64,000 nt of DNA, taken from the NCBI GenBank assembly GCA_001596135.1, contig CP014773.1:3100001-3164000 (forward strand), in the 5' to 3' direction. The notes beneath the pieces were generated by a model. That model did not search any database and had not been told where the DNA came from. It saw only the letters and a program-made list of their open reading frames with translations. Position numbers and translations under genes: made by a program. Below, piece by piece: positions 55,176-64,000 of this stretch (position 1 is its first letter; each line of letters begins with the position of its first letter). Source of the stretch: Mucilaginibacter sp. PAMC 26640. GTDB lineage: Bacteria > Bacteroidota > Bacteroidia > Sphingobacteriales > Sphingobacteriaceae.

Positions 55176-55622
55176 ATGCTATCGTTAACGCCAAATTTCA
55201 CCATTAAGGATATCGAAAAAGATTTTGAAGTCTTCGCTGCGGGCATCAAATCCGACCTGATACCGGCTATGATTCAAACCTTACACCAGGTAGTTGATCG
55301 CGCGAGAGCGTTAACACCGGCTGAAAAGTCGTTCAATAATATTACCTGGAATTTGCGCGCCTCTATTGGTGGCGTAATTGTCTCTGACCATGCTATTGTT
55401 GAAACTTACTTCCCTGCAATATCCCAGGGCGATGAAGGGCACTCTACAGGAATAGCGGTCGCCCAGGAAGTTGCCACACTGATTGAATACGACGACGAAA
55501 TTACCCTTGTATTTGTTGCCGGTATGGCTTACGCATCCTTTGTAGAAGCAAAAGGTAAAGATGTGATCACCGGCTCAAATCAGAAAATGGAAGGAATTTT
55601 ACGCTTACTCTTAAAAAATTAA
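55176..55622 (+). CDS. HK97 gp10-like tail-completion protein
   Basis: The 148-residue product resembles HK97-gp10-like head-tail or tail-completion proteins. It has a long N-terminal helix (LIPAMIQTLHQVVDRARALT), a hydrophobic beta core (SIGGVIVSDHAIVETYF), and the VAGMAYASFVEAKGKDVITG motif with the Y-A-x-F-V-E pattern typical of gp10. It probably joins head or neck to tail. It is 4 bp before the next gene in a compact operon. Confidence 0.65.
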   Translation: MLSLTPNFTIKDIEKDFEVFAAGIKSDLIPAMIQTLHQVVDRARALTPAEKSFNNITWNLRASIGGVIVSDHAIVETYFPAISQGDEGHSTGIAVAQEVATLIEYDDEITLVFVAGMAYASFVEAKGKDVITGSNQKMEGILRLLLKN

Positions 55623-55625
55623 AAA

Positions 55626-56087
55626 ATGGAAAATCAAACTTACACTTTCAGCATTACAAGGCCGACTACCACCTTAAAGCGGTTGTTGAACATTGGTCCT
55701 AAAGAAATTACATCGAATTTTCTTATTGAGTCCCAAGTTCTAGCCAGCTGTATGCTCATTGCCAAAAAGGCTGAAGAGTTGCCTATTAGTATTCTCCAGG
55801 GTGCTGCAGGTGAAGTATTAATTCCTTTATATGAAGAACATCTGCCAAAGCTGATATGGATTGTTGCCGCGGCAATTACTAATCGCGGACAGCAGCCGAG
55901 CAGCAAGCTAGTTGCTCTGTTAACCAAACACTTGACAACGGATCAAATACTTGAAGGCTGTTTTGAAGCATTTGAGGCTATGAACATGCAGGCTTTCTAT
56001 GATGGCATTGCAGTATTTAAAGGCCCTTTGACGGTTTTGAACCCGGTAGATCTACCAGAAAATAATTCAAGCCATGAACCTAAATAA
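55626..56087 (+). CDS. Probable tail assembly protein
   Basis: The 153-residue protein is helical (SNFLIESQVLASCMLIAKKA, LPKLIWIVAAAITN) with a short beta start. Its position between the gp10-like protein and the tape measure suggests a tail tube assembly chaperone. The stop overlaps the next gene by 14 bp. I cannot place it in a named family with certainty. Confidence 0.5.
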   Translation: MENQTYTFSITRPTTTLKRLLNIGPKEITSNFLIESQVLASCMLIAKKAEELPISILQGAAGEVLIPLYEEHLPKLIWIVAAAITNRGQQPSSKLVALLTKHLTTDQILEGCFEAFEAMNMQAFYDGIAVFKGPLTVLNPVDLPENNSSHEPK

Positions 56088-56586
56088 ATACATTCTTCAT
56101 AAAGCTATTGATGCAGACATCTGCAAAGAATGGGCTGTAAAGATCAACCAGGCTAACGGTGTAGATGATCTGTTAAAAATGTATGTAGCCGGGATTGATT
56201 TCTGCTTAAAAAATAACTTCCCGGATAATGCCGATATTCTTACTCTAGGTGAAGGCAAACTTGCAGCCTATGGAATTCACATCGATGAAATTATAGCGCT
56301 ACAGGATAAGCCGCTCATAGTGTTGTTAGGAGATTGCATAGCAAAGCACGACATCACCGGATATACTTCATCCCAACTATTCATAAAGCACAATTCAAAG
56401 GCAACGGTTACGGCTACTGATAACGCTTTCTTAATGATTGACTGCTTTGATGACTCAGTGTTAAACCTGAGCGCCGGTGGTCGTTCCAAGGTTTATATCA
56501 ATATCTATGGTAACGCTCAGGTTACCCATACCTGCAGCGACATCGCTAACGTCAAAATTACAAACAAAAACAAACTTACTTATTAA
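56074..56586 (+). CDS. Phage-region protein of unknown function
   Basis: The 170-residue protein has a helical N-terminus (YILHKAIDADICKEWAVKIN, LLKMYVAGIDFCLKNN) and a repetitive beta C-terminus (KATVTATDNAFLMIDCFDDS, KVYINIYGNAQVTHTCSDI). The N-terminal part resembles phage proteins preceding the tape measure; the C-terminus looks like a beta-helix. It overlaps the upstream gene by 14 bp and ends 4 bp before the tape measure start. Confidence 0.55.
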   Translation: MNLNKYILHKAIDADICKEWAVKINQANGVDDLLKMYVAGIDFCLKNNFPDNADILTLGEGKLAAYGIHIDEIIALQDKPLIVLLGDCIAKHDITGYTSSQLFIKHNSKATVTATDNAFLMIDCFDDSVLNLSAGGRSKVYINIYGNAQVTHTCSDIANVKITNKNKLTY

Positions 56587-56590
56587 GAGA

Positions 56591-59500
56591 ATGGGCAATC
56601 AAACCGGACAAAGGCAATTAGTATACACGACAAAAATGGATATCAGTGATATCCGGAAAAATGCTAAAATAGCAATGGAGCTATTTAAGCAGATGCGGGA
56701 TGAAGCCGCAAAAGCTGTTAAGGTTAGCGCAGCCACCGGTCTTGATACTAAGCCCATAACAAACTACCAGCAAGCGCAATTAGCATTAAGGAAAACATTA
56801 CTTGAAGCCCAGGCAGAATCCCAAAGGCTAAAGAATGAGAATCTTGCTTTGGATGCCAGCTATAAACAAGGCAGGATATCAGCTCAGGAGGCAGCCACCG
56901 CCGAAAGGCAGTTGCGGAAAGACCGGAGAGATCTTGTAGAGGCTACCAAAGCGGCGCGTGTAGCGGAGCGTGCGGCAGCCGGATCTTATGATGAAGCAAA
57001 TCAAAAGCTAAAGGATCTAGGCCGGTCTATCAAAGCCGCTGAAGGTGGTTTTAAATCAACCAGCCCGGCTATACAAGCTCAGATAAAAGAGTACAACAGC
57101 TTAAACGATTCTATAAAGAAGTTTGATGCTTCAATGGGCAACCACCAGCGGAATGTAGGTAACTACAAAACTGCCGTTCAGGGATTGGTAGGTGACTTGA
57201 AGTCTATGGCTTTTAGTTATCTATCCGTACAAGGTGCGTTACAGTTGGCTACCGCTTCATTTGGCTCAAACAGACAGCTACAGGCCATTGATGCCTCTTT
57301 AAAGTTTACTTTAGGCAGCACTGAAGCAGCCAGCGATAAGATCAAGGAATTGCGCGACAATGCCCTTTTACTTGGGCAGGACTTCTTGCCGGTGGCGGAA
57401 TCATACGCAAAGTTCGCAGGTGCTGCCCGGGCCGCAAACTTCCCGCTATCGGAGACGGATCGGATCTTTAAAGCGGTATCCGTTGCCGGTGCACGTTTCA
57501 ATCTTACAGCTGACCAGGTTAGCGGGGCATTGTTGGCAGTTCAACAAATGATCTCCAAGGGTACCGTCCAAAGTGAGGAGTTAAGAGGGCAGCTTGGAGA
57601 ACGCTTGCCTGGTGCATTTGCGATCGCGGCAAAGGCCATGAACGTAAATGAAAAGGCTTTAGGTAAAATGCTACAAACCGGCCAGGTACTCGCGGCAGAC
57701 CTGTTGCCAAAGTTAGCCACGCAGCTTGAGAAGGATTATGGGCTGAAGGCTGGTGAATCTATCGATAACTTAAATTCATCTGTTGGCAGATTATCTACAT
57801 CTTTTGATTTACTGATTCAAGGTGACCGGGTAGGCGGTTTTTTTAAACAAATAATTGACGGAGCAGCGGCCGGCATTAGGTCCCTGAATGATTTGATAAA
57901 TAGCGGCTCATATAAAGAACTTGTAGGCAGGTTGTTTACTTTCGAAGGTAGCCGGGTTTATGATAAAGCCAATGCGGTGGAAACCAATTACAATAAAAGT
58001 AACGCTACGTTAAAAAAGGAAAATTTGAACCCTATCGGCACATCAAATAAAAATGTGTTATCTGCCCTTACTGATTATTCAATTGCGGATCTTGAGAAGC
58101 TAAGAAATACCTACATAGGAGCAACAAAGCAAGCTGAAATTGCTGTAAATACATACCGAAAGGGGATTGCCTCGGGAGACTTAACAGACGGCGGAAAGGT
58201 ATCCTTTAAACAGGCAACCGACAATTTCAACGCTCTCCAGGAGTCGTTAACCCTGATCAATACGGCTTATGACAGAATTAAGCCGAAAGTATTAAAGGTA
58301 AACAAAGACATTTCGGATAGCCAACTCACCTCAATAAAAGATATTCGTAAACGCATCGCTGAACTTTCAGCCCTACCAGGTTCAGCGCTGCAGGGATCTG
58401 ATATTGACAAGAGAATAGATGCCTTGAAGGATCGTTTAAAGTCAAACAAAAACACGGATGCTTCAGATCTTAGCGCCCGGAATGCTTTCCAGAAAAAGAT
58501 TAACGCCTTACACGATAGCGCGGTTAAAAAGCAAGAGTCATCCGACGATCAGGAGATTGTCAGCATCAAGCAAAAATACGCGGTGATGAAAAAGGAGGCT
58601 GAAGATTATTACAAGAAATTCGGTAATGGTAAAGTAATTAAGGACTCTACCGGCCGCAATGTAAGTAAAAGCCAGGTGTTCGGAAGGATGTCTGCAGACC
58701 AGGCAGCGGAAGTGGATGCAGCCAGCTATTCTATCCAGGCAAAGAAAAACTTAGAGCTTTTAGACCTTGAAAAGAAGCAATATACAGATTATGAACAGTA
58801 TGTCAGCGAATTTGGATCTGAGATGGCATCCAGGCGCTTTGATAAAAAGATTGTCGATAACAAATCGTTTTTAAAGGCCCTACAGGTTGAAGCGGATAAG
58901 ATTAGTTCTATACCCGAAGTTAGCCGGACCGGTGGCCAGAAAGACTATTTGAAAGAGCTGAATTTACGGATTGCAGCCGAAAAGGATGCCGAGCGCGGTA
59001 AATATGATGACCTGCTAAAGCAACTACAGACCTACCAGCAAAAAGAAATTGCTATCACTGAGCAGTATGCAAAGGATAGAGATGCCCTGGTGAGTAATCC
59101 TTTGGGCTTGAGTAAAGATGAATTGGCTACCCAATTTAGCAAACTAGCTGAAAAGTACAAAAACGATATTGCGGAAAATACACTTTCCACCATATTTAGC
59201 GGGGCAGATGTTGAAGCGATGTTCTCAAACTTGGATGTTATTTCATCTAAGGCTATAAATAGCTTGATCAAAGATGTATCCAGATTGTTTGAAGCCAATA
59301 AGGATAAACTGAATCCTATCGATATTGAAAACACCCTGGCCAAGCTGGAGGCAGCTAGAGGCGAATTAATAAAGCGCAACCCGTTTGCAGAGCTTGGCAA
59401 ATCCCTTGAGGCTGTCTTTACTGAAGGCGCGGGAGATGCTAAGAAGTCAGCTCAGCAAATCCAGATCGACTGGAGCAATCTAGCCAAAGCCACTTCGGGT

Positions 59501-60697
59501 TCATTCAATTTTATAAATGATGCTGTACAGTCAACGGCATTTTTAAAAGATGCTTTGGGTGAGGTTGGAGCGACCGCCCTTTCATCCCTAACGGCAACAG
59601 CAGCAGTCGCGGTTAGTGTGAGCGCTGCAATTAAGACGGCTGAAAAGTCTTCTGTTATCCTTGCTGTAATATCAGCAGCTCTTGTAGTGGTGCAGGCGAT
59701 AGCCAGTGTATTTAGTTCAATATTTAATGCGAACGATAAACGCATTGAAAAGACAATTAAGGGTTACCAAAGCCAATTGGATGCACTGGACAGAGGGTTT
59801 AAACAATTGGAGCGTGATGTTCAGCGGTCGGTAGGTGAATCTTACTATAGCTCAAGCCTTGAAGAGATTAAGAACCTAAACGCGCAGCAGGTTATACTTC
59901 AGGAGCAATTGGATGCCGAAAGGAGCAAGAAAAAAGCTGATCAAAGTAAAATAGATGCCTATCAGGATAAGATCAACGAGATACCTAACCAGATTGCGGA
60001 TATCCAACAGTCAATTACTGATATGTTGGTGCAGACTACCTTTAAGGACCTGTCGTCCAGTTTAGCGGATGCCTTTACAGATGCATTCAATACCGGCGAA
60101 GACTCCCTTGCCAAACTAAATGAGGCATTCAATAAGGTGATTGCAAATGCGGTGAAAAAGGGCCTTGAATTAAAGTTCCTGCAACCGGTAGTCGATAATT
60201 TTATCAAAGATTTTGCCGATTACATGAAGGATAACGGCAATAGCGCTTTAGGATTTAATTTTGACAAATATAAAGATTTGCTCAAGTCGGCCGGTGATAG
60301 CTTTTCAGCTGGATTGACTCCGTTTAAACAATTCTTTGAGGATCCTGCTTCCTCTTCATCAACCACCAGCGCCTTAGGCAATTCTATTAAATCAATTACC
60401 TCAGATCAGGCAAACGCCCTGGAGGGGATTACTAGGGGCACGTATGACCTAACAAAGCAGCTGGTGGTTCATACTCGCGAGAATAACTTGGTTTCAATCG
60501 GCACCAATAGCATCATGGGCAAGATGTATGATTCAGCCATTAAAGGATTGATTTTTCAAGAGCAAATTGCTACAAACACCTTCAATACAGTTGAAGAGGT
60601 AAAGAAGGTAATCGTTGAACTGAAGGTAGGTAATTTAAAAACCATTGCCGACAATACGAAGGCCGGATCTGTCCGGGGTAGTGGATTAGGTGTATAA
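56591..60697 (+). CDS. Tape measure protein of a siphophage-like tail
   Basis: From ATG 56591 the product is 1368 residues. It has long coiled-coil regions (about 30-170 and 700-1000) and a tape-measure domain at about 210-440 (LQAIDASLKFTLGSTEAASD, AAGAARAANFPLSETDR-like, QMISKGTVQSEELRGQLGER, GAFAIAAKAMNVNEKALGKM). A hydrophobic membrane-type stretch follows at about 1000-1045 (ALSSLTATAAVAVSVSAAIK, VILAVISAALVVVQAIASVF), then a helical tail. It sets tail length and aids DNA entry. An upstream in-frame start (56477) lies inside the preceding gene and is unlikely. By size alone, a tail of about 200 nm would be expected. Confidence 0.88.
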   Translation: MGNQTGQRQLVYTTKMDISDIRKNAKIAMELFKQMRDEAAKAVKVSAATGLDTKPITNYQQAQLALRKTLLEAQAESQRLKNENLALDASYKQGRISAQEAATAERQLRKDRRDLVEATKAARVAERAAAGSYDEANQKLKDLGRSIKAAEGGFKSTSPAIQAQIKEYNSLNDSIKKFDASMGNHQRNVGNYKTAVQGLVGDLKSMAFSYLSVQGALQLATASFGSNRQLQAIDASLKFTLGSTEAASDKIKELRDNALLLGQDFLPVAESYAKFAGAARAANFPLSETDRIFKAVSVAGARFNLTADQVSGALLAVQQMISKGTVQSEELRGQLGERLPGAFAIAAKAMNVNEKALGKMLQTGQVLAADLLPKLATQLEKDYGLKAGESIDNLNSSVGRLSTSFDLLIQGDRVGGFFKQIIDGAAAGIRSLNDLINSGSYKELVGRLFTFEGSRVYDKANAVETNYNKSNATLKKENLNPIGTSNKNVLSALTDYSIADLEKLRNTYIGATKQAEIAVNTYRKGIASGDLTDGGKVSFKQATDNFNALQESLTLINTAYDRIKPKVLKVNKDISDSQLTSIKDIRKRIAELSALPGSALQGSDIDKRIDALKDRLKSNKNTDASDLSARNAFQKKINALHDSAVKKQESSDDQEIVSIKQKYAVMKKEAEDYYKKFGNGKVIKDSTGRNVSKSQVFGRMSADQAAEVDAASYSIQAKKNLELLDLEKKQYTDYEQYVSEFGSEMASRRFDKKIVDNKSFLKALQVEADKISSIPEVSRTGGQKDYLKELNLRIAAEKDAERGKYDDLLKQLQTYQQKEIAITEQYAKDRDALVSNPLGLSKDELATQFSKLAEKYKNDIAENTLSTIFSGADVEAMFSNLDVISSKAINSLIKDVSRLFEANKDKLNPIDIENTLAKLEAARGELIKRNPFAELGKSLEAVFTEGAGDAKKSAQQIQIDWSNLAKATSGSFNFINDAVQSTAFLKDALGEVGATALSSLTATAAVAVSVSAAIKTAEKSSVILAVISAALVVVQAIASVFSSIFNANDKRIEKTIKGYQSQLDALDRGFKQLERDVQRSVGESYYSSSLEEIKNLNAQQVILQEQLDAERSKKKADQSKIDAYQDKINEIPNQIADIQQSITDMLVQTTFKDLSSSLADAFTDAFNTGEDSLAKLNEAFNKVIANAVKKGLELKFLQPVVDNFIKDFADYMKDNGNSALGFNFDKYKDLLKSAGDSFSAGLTPFKQFFEDPASSSSTTSALGNSIKSITSDQANALEGITRGTYDLTKQLVVHTRENNLVSIGTNSIMGKMYDSAIKGLIFQEQIATNTFNTVEEVKKVIVELKVGNLKTIADNTKAGSVRGSGLGV

Positions 60698-60732
60698 ATA
60701 ATAGAAGCAACCAAGAAAAATAAAGTAAAAAT

Positions 60733-61083
60733 ATGAATAGATGTACCATGAAACTACCAGCGCAGATTGCTGGAGAGATCAAAAAACTCACTGTATTCAC
60801 TGCATCCCAAAATGTTGAAAAACTTAGGGAGCGCCAGGCCAAACCCAACGGCGTTAGTGTTGATATCTATTTTCACAGTGCAGGTAAAGATTTATACTTC
60901 TGCGATGTAAGAAAAAGGTACTTAAGCTGGAAGGAAGTAACCCTTGAGGCAGATTCCAAAATATCTTGCGGCCAATATCTATTTACTGCGGTAATTGAAC
61001 GTAAAAGTGGTGTTTATTTCACAAGTAGTCGAACCGCTTCGGATGATCAATTTATATCGATGCTGTATCCGCAATCAACTTAA
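60733..61083 (+). CDS. Phage-region protein, paralogue of the 54848-55174 product
   Basis: The 116-residue protein repeats the blocks of the earlier gene: LPAQIAGEIKKLTVFTASQN, KLRERQAK, VSVDIYFHSAGKDLYFCDV, LFTAVIERKSGVYFTSSRTA. The two lie on either side of the tape measure and its upstream genes, indicating a duplication. The start may be the ATG at 60748 instead. The function is unknown. Confidence 0.65.
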   Translation: MNRCTMKLPAQIAGEIKKLTVFTASQNVEKLRERQAKPNGVSVDIYFHSAGKDLYFCDVRKRYLSWKEVTLEADSKISCGQYLFTAVIERKSGVYFTSSRTASDDQFISMLYPQST

Positions 61084-61217
61084 AAAGAAACAATATGATA
61101 AGTATAAATCTGATTTTATGAAAGCTTGCGAAAACTTCTGTATAGCCTTACTAATACCTAATAGCAAACCCATCCCCGCCTATACCAATTATAGGTGGAG
61201 TAAATTTACAATACAAC

Positions 61218-61982
61218 ATGGCCGGATATAAAATCAATGGGTATGATCTACAAAGCGCGTTAGGTATTATAATAGATCAGGACAGGGCAACCGCTGATTC
61301 ATTTGAAGGCCCTAGCGGAACCATGCCCGTGTTTTCGAAGGATTGGGGTAATGGTTTTATCGAATTTGATCTGGCGGCCCCGGCATACATAAAGCCAAAA
61401 GTGTTGACGCTTAAAGGCACATTAACCGCGAACTCATTAGAAGAATACTATTCAACCAAATCTATCATTAGCGGATTACTACACCAAAACTATGTTACCC
61501 TAACCCAGATTGAATCAAGCTATAAAGTAAATGCCAGGCTAAAAGATGGTGATCTTGCTTGGCATAGGCTAACTAACCTGGACAGCAGTAAAATATTAGC
61601 CAGTTTCACTTGGCAGTTTGATGAAGTTAAACAGGATGTGCCGTTTAAAGATGATGACGGTTCAGCAAATGCAAATGTTCATTATGGACCATCTCCAACT
61701 GTACCGGTTACATCGGCAGATGTTCTTGCGTTACCAAGCCATCAATCAATAAGTAGCGACACTTTTACTTTAAATACAGGAACGGCATATACTAACTTCA
61801 CTTTTGCAATACCAGTTAGCCGCGCTGTTGTGTCGGTTACCGATCTTGAAGAGGGGGTAACATTAAATTACACCTATTCGCCAATAACTGTTGACGGTCA
61901 ATCTTACAAGCTATATACATTATCTCAAAACGTGACTTATCTAACTAATCATTCCCACAAAATAATATTTCAAAATGTCTGA
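61218..61982 (+). CDS. Distal tail protein-like
   Basis: The 254-residue protein begins MAGYKINGYDLQSALGIIID, has the FEGPSGTMPVFSKDWGNGFI block and beta strands to about residue 150 like Dit/tail-hub proteins, and a C-terminal beta domain at about 160-254. Its place after the tape measure fits the usual siphophage order. It overlaps the next gene by 8 bp. It probably forms the baseplate hub that anchors the receptor-binding proteins. Confidence 0.65.
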   Translation: MAGYKINGYDLQSALGIIIDQDRATADSFEGPSGTMPVFSKDWGNGFIEFDLAAPAYIKPKVLTLKGTLTANSLEEYYSTKSIISGLLHQNYVTLTQIESSYKVNARLKDGDLAWHRLTNLDSSKILASFTWQFDEVKQDVPFKDDDGSANANVHYGPSPTVPVTSADVLALPSHQSISSDTFTLNTGTAYTNFTFAIPVSRAVVSVTDLEEGVTLNYTYSPITVDGQSYKLYTLSQNVTYLTNHSHKIIFQNV

Positions 61983-64000
61983 TAATAAATTCGAATTTCC
62001 CGGCAGCTTCAGGTCCACGGTATCTGGTAATATAGATTATTGGTACGGACCGTACACCAGTATTGATGATGCGATAGCTAAAATACCTCAGTCGATGAGA
62101 TCATCAAGAGTAATAGGTATTATCAATGGCTCAAAAACAGACGACTATTGGTGGCCGGGGGCTGACCTTACAGCGTCGGGTATATCAAGAAAATCAAACT
62201 CTTTAAATACCTCAATCGCTGGATTAAGATCCATTGTTAACCCGCAATCAGACAATATTTATCAGGTTACAGATTTTGGAGGCGGCCAGTGGTATTACGA
62301 TCCTTCAGATAGCACAAGCATAGATAATACCGGTACAGTAATTGTTTCCGGCTCAAGTAGGTTTAAACGAATTTTCGATAAATCTCAAGTATTAGTTGAA
62401 TGGTTTGGTGCAAAAGGAGACGGTTCTACCAACGACACCACCGCGATTCAAAATGCCATCAACTATGCAAATGCTAACAACATAACAGCTGTTATGTTTA
62501 GGCCATTAACATACCTTATCACACACATTGATTTAAAAAGGAATGTATCGCTTGTGGGATCTGCTTTGTATCCTTCAAACAGCGGCAATGTTGATATATC
62601 AACCCGTTTTACCTGCAGCGCTGCTGGCCAGATCATGTGTAGCTATCTTAGTGACGGTAGTTACCCTGGACAAAGCGGTGAAGAGAGTTTAACGGCAAAG
62701 TCTAACCCCAACCTGGTAATAAAAAATATTGTCTTTGACGGACTGTACAAGGCTTTGATCGGACTTGAGATAAAGGAGTGCTGGGGCTTTAAGATTGACA
62801 ACTGCAGGATCTTAAACACTGGCCAATACGGGTTGAATGTTTTCGATTGCAATAACTTTGACATTTCAAATTGTAATATAAACTGCTTTTCATCAATCAG
62901 TAACGCGGATTATAACTTTTTAAATGACGAGTTTACTGGTAACAGGCTGCTTTCGCCATATTTAGCAGTTCAGCAGAGCAACGGTATGAATGCTAATAGC
63001 AAGATATATCTATCACCATACCAGGGCTCTTTATATTCATCCTTTCCGGTAACCGCTATTGATAGTTCGGGTTTGTTTACTACTGTGGCCCCTAATGTAT
63101 TATCAGATACTCCAGGGTGGGCTTATAATACCGGTAGCGGAAGCTTTGTCTTTGATAAAACCACTAAAGCAATATCCGTTACCGCAGCAAATACCGCGGA
63201 CTATAAAATAGTTACAGATCTTCCCAGCTTAAATGTAGGCGATAGTTATACAATTACCGGTAACATCAATATGGATGCCGCATCGGTTAATGCTAGTAGG
63301 GTAGTAAGTTTTATTCCAGGTAACGAAAGTCAAAGCTATGGCGTTAATGTGCCAAACAGAGGAGCAAGCAATAACTTTACTATAACATTCACTTACAACC
63401 CAAGTTCGGCCACTTTAACAAACCCTGTTAAAATAAAATTCATAGCGGGCGCGGTGCCGGGTAATGATATTTTTACGATCACTAATTTAAAGATGGTTAA
63501 CAATTCTATTGGGAACAATATGAATAAGCTGCCAGTCACTATAAATATCGATGCTGCTTCATCTGTTAACGTAAGGAACGCTTTCAACCCTTCTGAAGCG
63601 TACTTTATAAAATGGGTGAGCAATACCACCTTTAGATTAGCAAGCTCTTACTACAACTACAAGAATAGTATCTGGTCGGTGCCCGTTGCGGCAGTGACAG
63701 GAATTACCAACGTGTCAGTTCAATCTCCGCAATCTGTTTTAGCCCTCATCGGTCGCAATTCATATAACAACACTTTCGCTAGCATTAAGGTTGAGGATAT
63801 TTACGACACCGGCATACAATTAAGAGGCGCTTACCTCAACTCTTTTAGCGCATTATCTATAACAAAGGGAAGTGTGTCGCTTGGTTCTATTGTGGGGCTT
63901 TCTCTTGAGTACGGCGCCTCATATAATAACTTTTCAGGTGCGATCACTAACAGGTACCAGGCTACGGCTTTTGATAAATTAACTGTCTCAATAAACATTG
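61975..64000 (+). CDS. Tailspike/receptor-binding protein with beta-helix fold, cut by the window end
   Basis: An open frame from ATG 61975 runs 675 codons to the window edge without a stop. The N-terminal part reads YGPYTSIDDAIAKIP and VTDFGGGQWYYDPSDST, followed by the pectate-lyase-like hallmark VEWFGAKGDGSTNDTTAIQN at about residues 140-160. Repeated right-handed-helix rungs follow (VIKNIVFDGLYKALIGLEIK, DISNCNINCF). Such proteins recognise or cut surface polysaccharides of the host. It overlaps the distal tail gene by 8 bp, as expected for one operon. Confidence 0.8.
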   Translation, partial: MSDNKFEFPGSFRSTVSGNIDYWYGPYTSIDDAIAKIPQSMRSSRVIGIINGSKTDDYWWPGADLTASGISRKSNSLNTSIAGLRSIVNPQSDNIYQVTDFGGGQWYYDPSDSTSIDNTGTVIVSGSSRFKRIFDKSQVLVEWFGAKGDGSTNDTTAIQNAINYANANNITAVMFRPLTYLITHIDLKRNVSLVGSALYPSNSGNVDISTRFTCSAAGQIMCSYLSDGSYPGQSGEESLTAKSNPNLVIKNIVFDGLYKALIGLEIKECWGFKIDNCRILNTGQYGLNVFDCNNFDISNCNINCFSSISNADYNFLNDEFTGNRLLSPYLAVQQSNGMNANSKIYLSPYQGSLYSSFPVTAIDSSGLFTTVAPNVLSDTPGWAYNTGSGSFVFDKTTKAISVTAANTADYKIVTDLPSLNVGDSYTITGNINMDAASVNASRVVSFIPGNESQSYGVNVPNRGASNNFTITFTYNPSSATLTNPVKIKFIAGAVPGNDIFTITNLKMVNNSIGNNMNKLPVTINIDAASSVNVRNAFNPSEAYFIKWVSNTTFRLASSYYNYKNSIWSVPVAAVTGITNVSVQSPQSVLALIGRNSYNNTFASIKVEDIYDTGIQLRGAYLNSFSALSITKGSVSLGSIVGLSLEYGASYNNFSGAITNRYQATAFDKLTVSINI

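Noticed and set aside
56477..56590. Earlier start for the tape measure gene
   Set aside because: It would lie wholly inside the preceding gene's coding region and add a sequence unlike the family; ATG 56591 follows that gene's stop.
60995..61231. Plus-strand frame of 78 codons between the paralogue and the distal tail gene
   Set aside because: It overlaps both neighbours in another phase and has no family features.

Overview
The window looks like chromosome from a Bacteroidota bacterium, most likely a soil- or plant-type Sphingobacteriaceae (Mucilaginibacter/Pedobacter-like). This is inferred from two SusC/SusD pairs, a type IX secretion C-terminal domain, LytTR and MauE/DUF6520 genes, TlpA proteins with DUF4369-like N-termini, the absence of Shine-Dalgarno sequences, and promoters of the Bacteroidota form (TTG, about 20 bp, TAnnTTTG). 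No rRNA, tRNA or CRISPR array was found.

Layout. (1) 1-6500: an exopolysaccharide/glycan locus. Five tightly overlapping minus-strand genes (DegT aminotransferase, GT4 glycosyltransferase, polysaccharide deacetylase, FAD oxidoreductase, WecA/MraY-like initiating transferase) face a divergent GT4 glycosyltransferase. (2) 6500-20400: a loosely packed region with a lipoprotein, a twice-mutated HAD-IIA pseudogene, a yellow/MRJP-like propeller, a Kelch protein exported by T9SS, small HTH and orphan genes, an NHL-repeat lipoprotein, a TetR regulator and an IS256-family transposase relic. (3) 20400-26600: a large thioredoxin-domain protein, a frameshifted LytTR regulator next to the stub of its histidine kinase, and a trans-sulfuration enzyme/amino-acid permease operon.

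(4) 26800-40400: a LacI-regulated polysaccharide/glycoprotein utilisation locus. It holds LacI, an F5/8 lipoprotein, SusC, SusD, two zinc metallopeptidase-like proteins, TlpA, a GH29 fucosidase and a trypsin-like protease interrupted at a nine-C tract. The LacI operators can be read: two palindromes lie in and just after a textbook promoter, and a third lies upstream of the permease operon. (5) 40400-44600: decayed genes (a uvrA relic and another), candidate small RNAs, an S1/P1 nuclease, and a long structured leader (43983-44166) with mutually exclusive pairings before a small orphan gene. That leader is the most unusual element seen.

(6) 44640-51320: a second TlpA-SusC-SusD operon convergent with DUF6520 and MauE genes. 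A 36-bp palindrome containing the perfect CRP half-sites TGTGA-N6-TCACA lies upstream of MauE. (7) 51490-54060: an IS21-family element with a frameshifted istA and an intact istB, inserted into a gene with a histidine-kinase-like HDIKN motif. (8) 54600-64000: a siphophage-like tail module (gp10-like protein, tail assembly proteins, tape measure, distal tail protein, tailspike that runs off the window). It has two paralogous small proteins on either side of the assembly/tape-measure block and no head genes in view.

All functional calls come from reading motifs and family resemblance; no searches were run.
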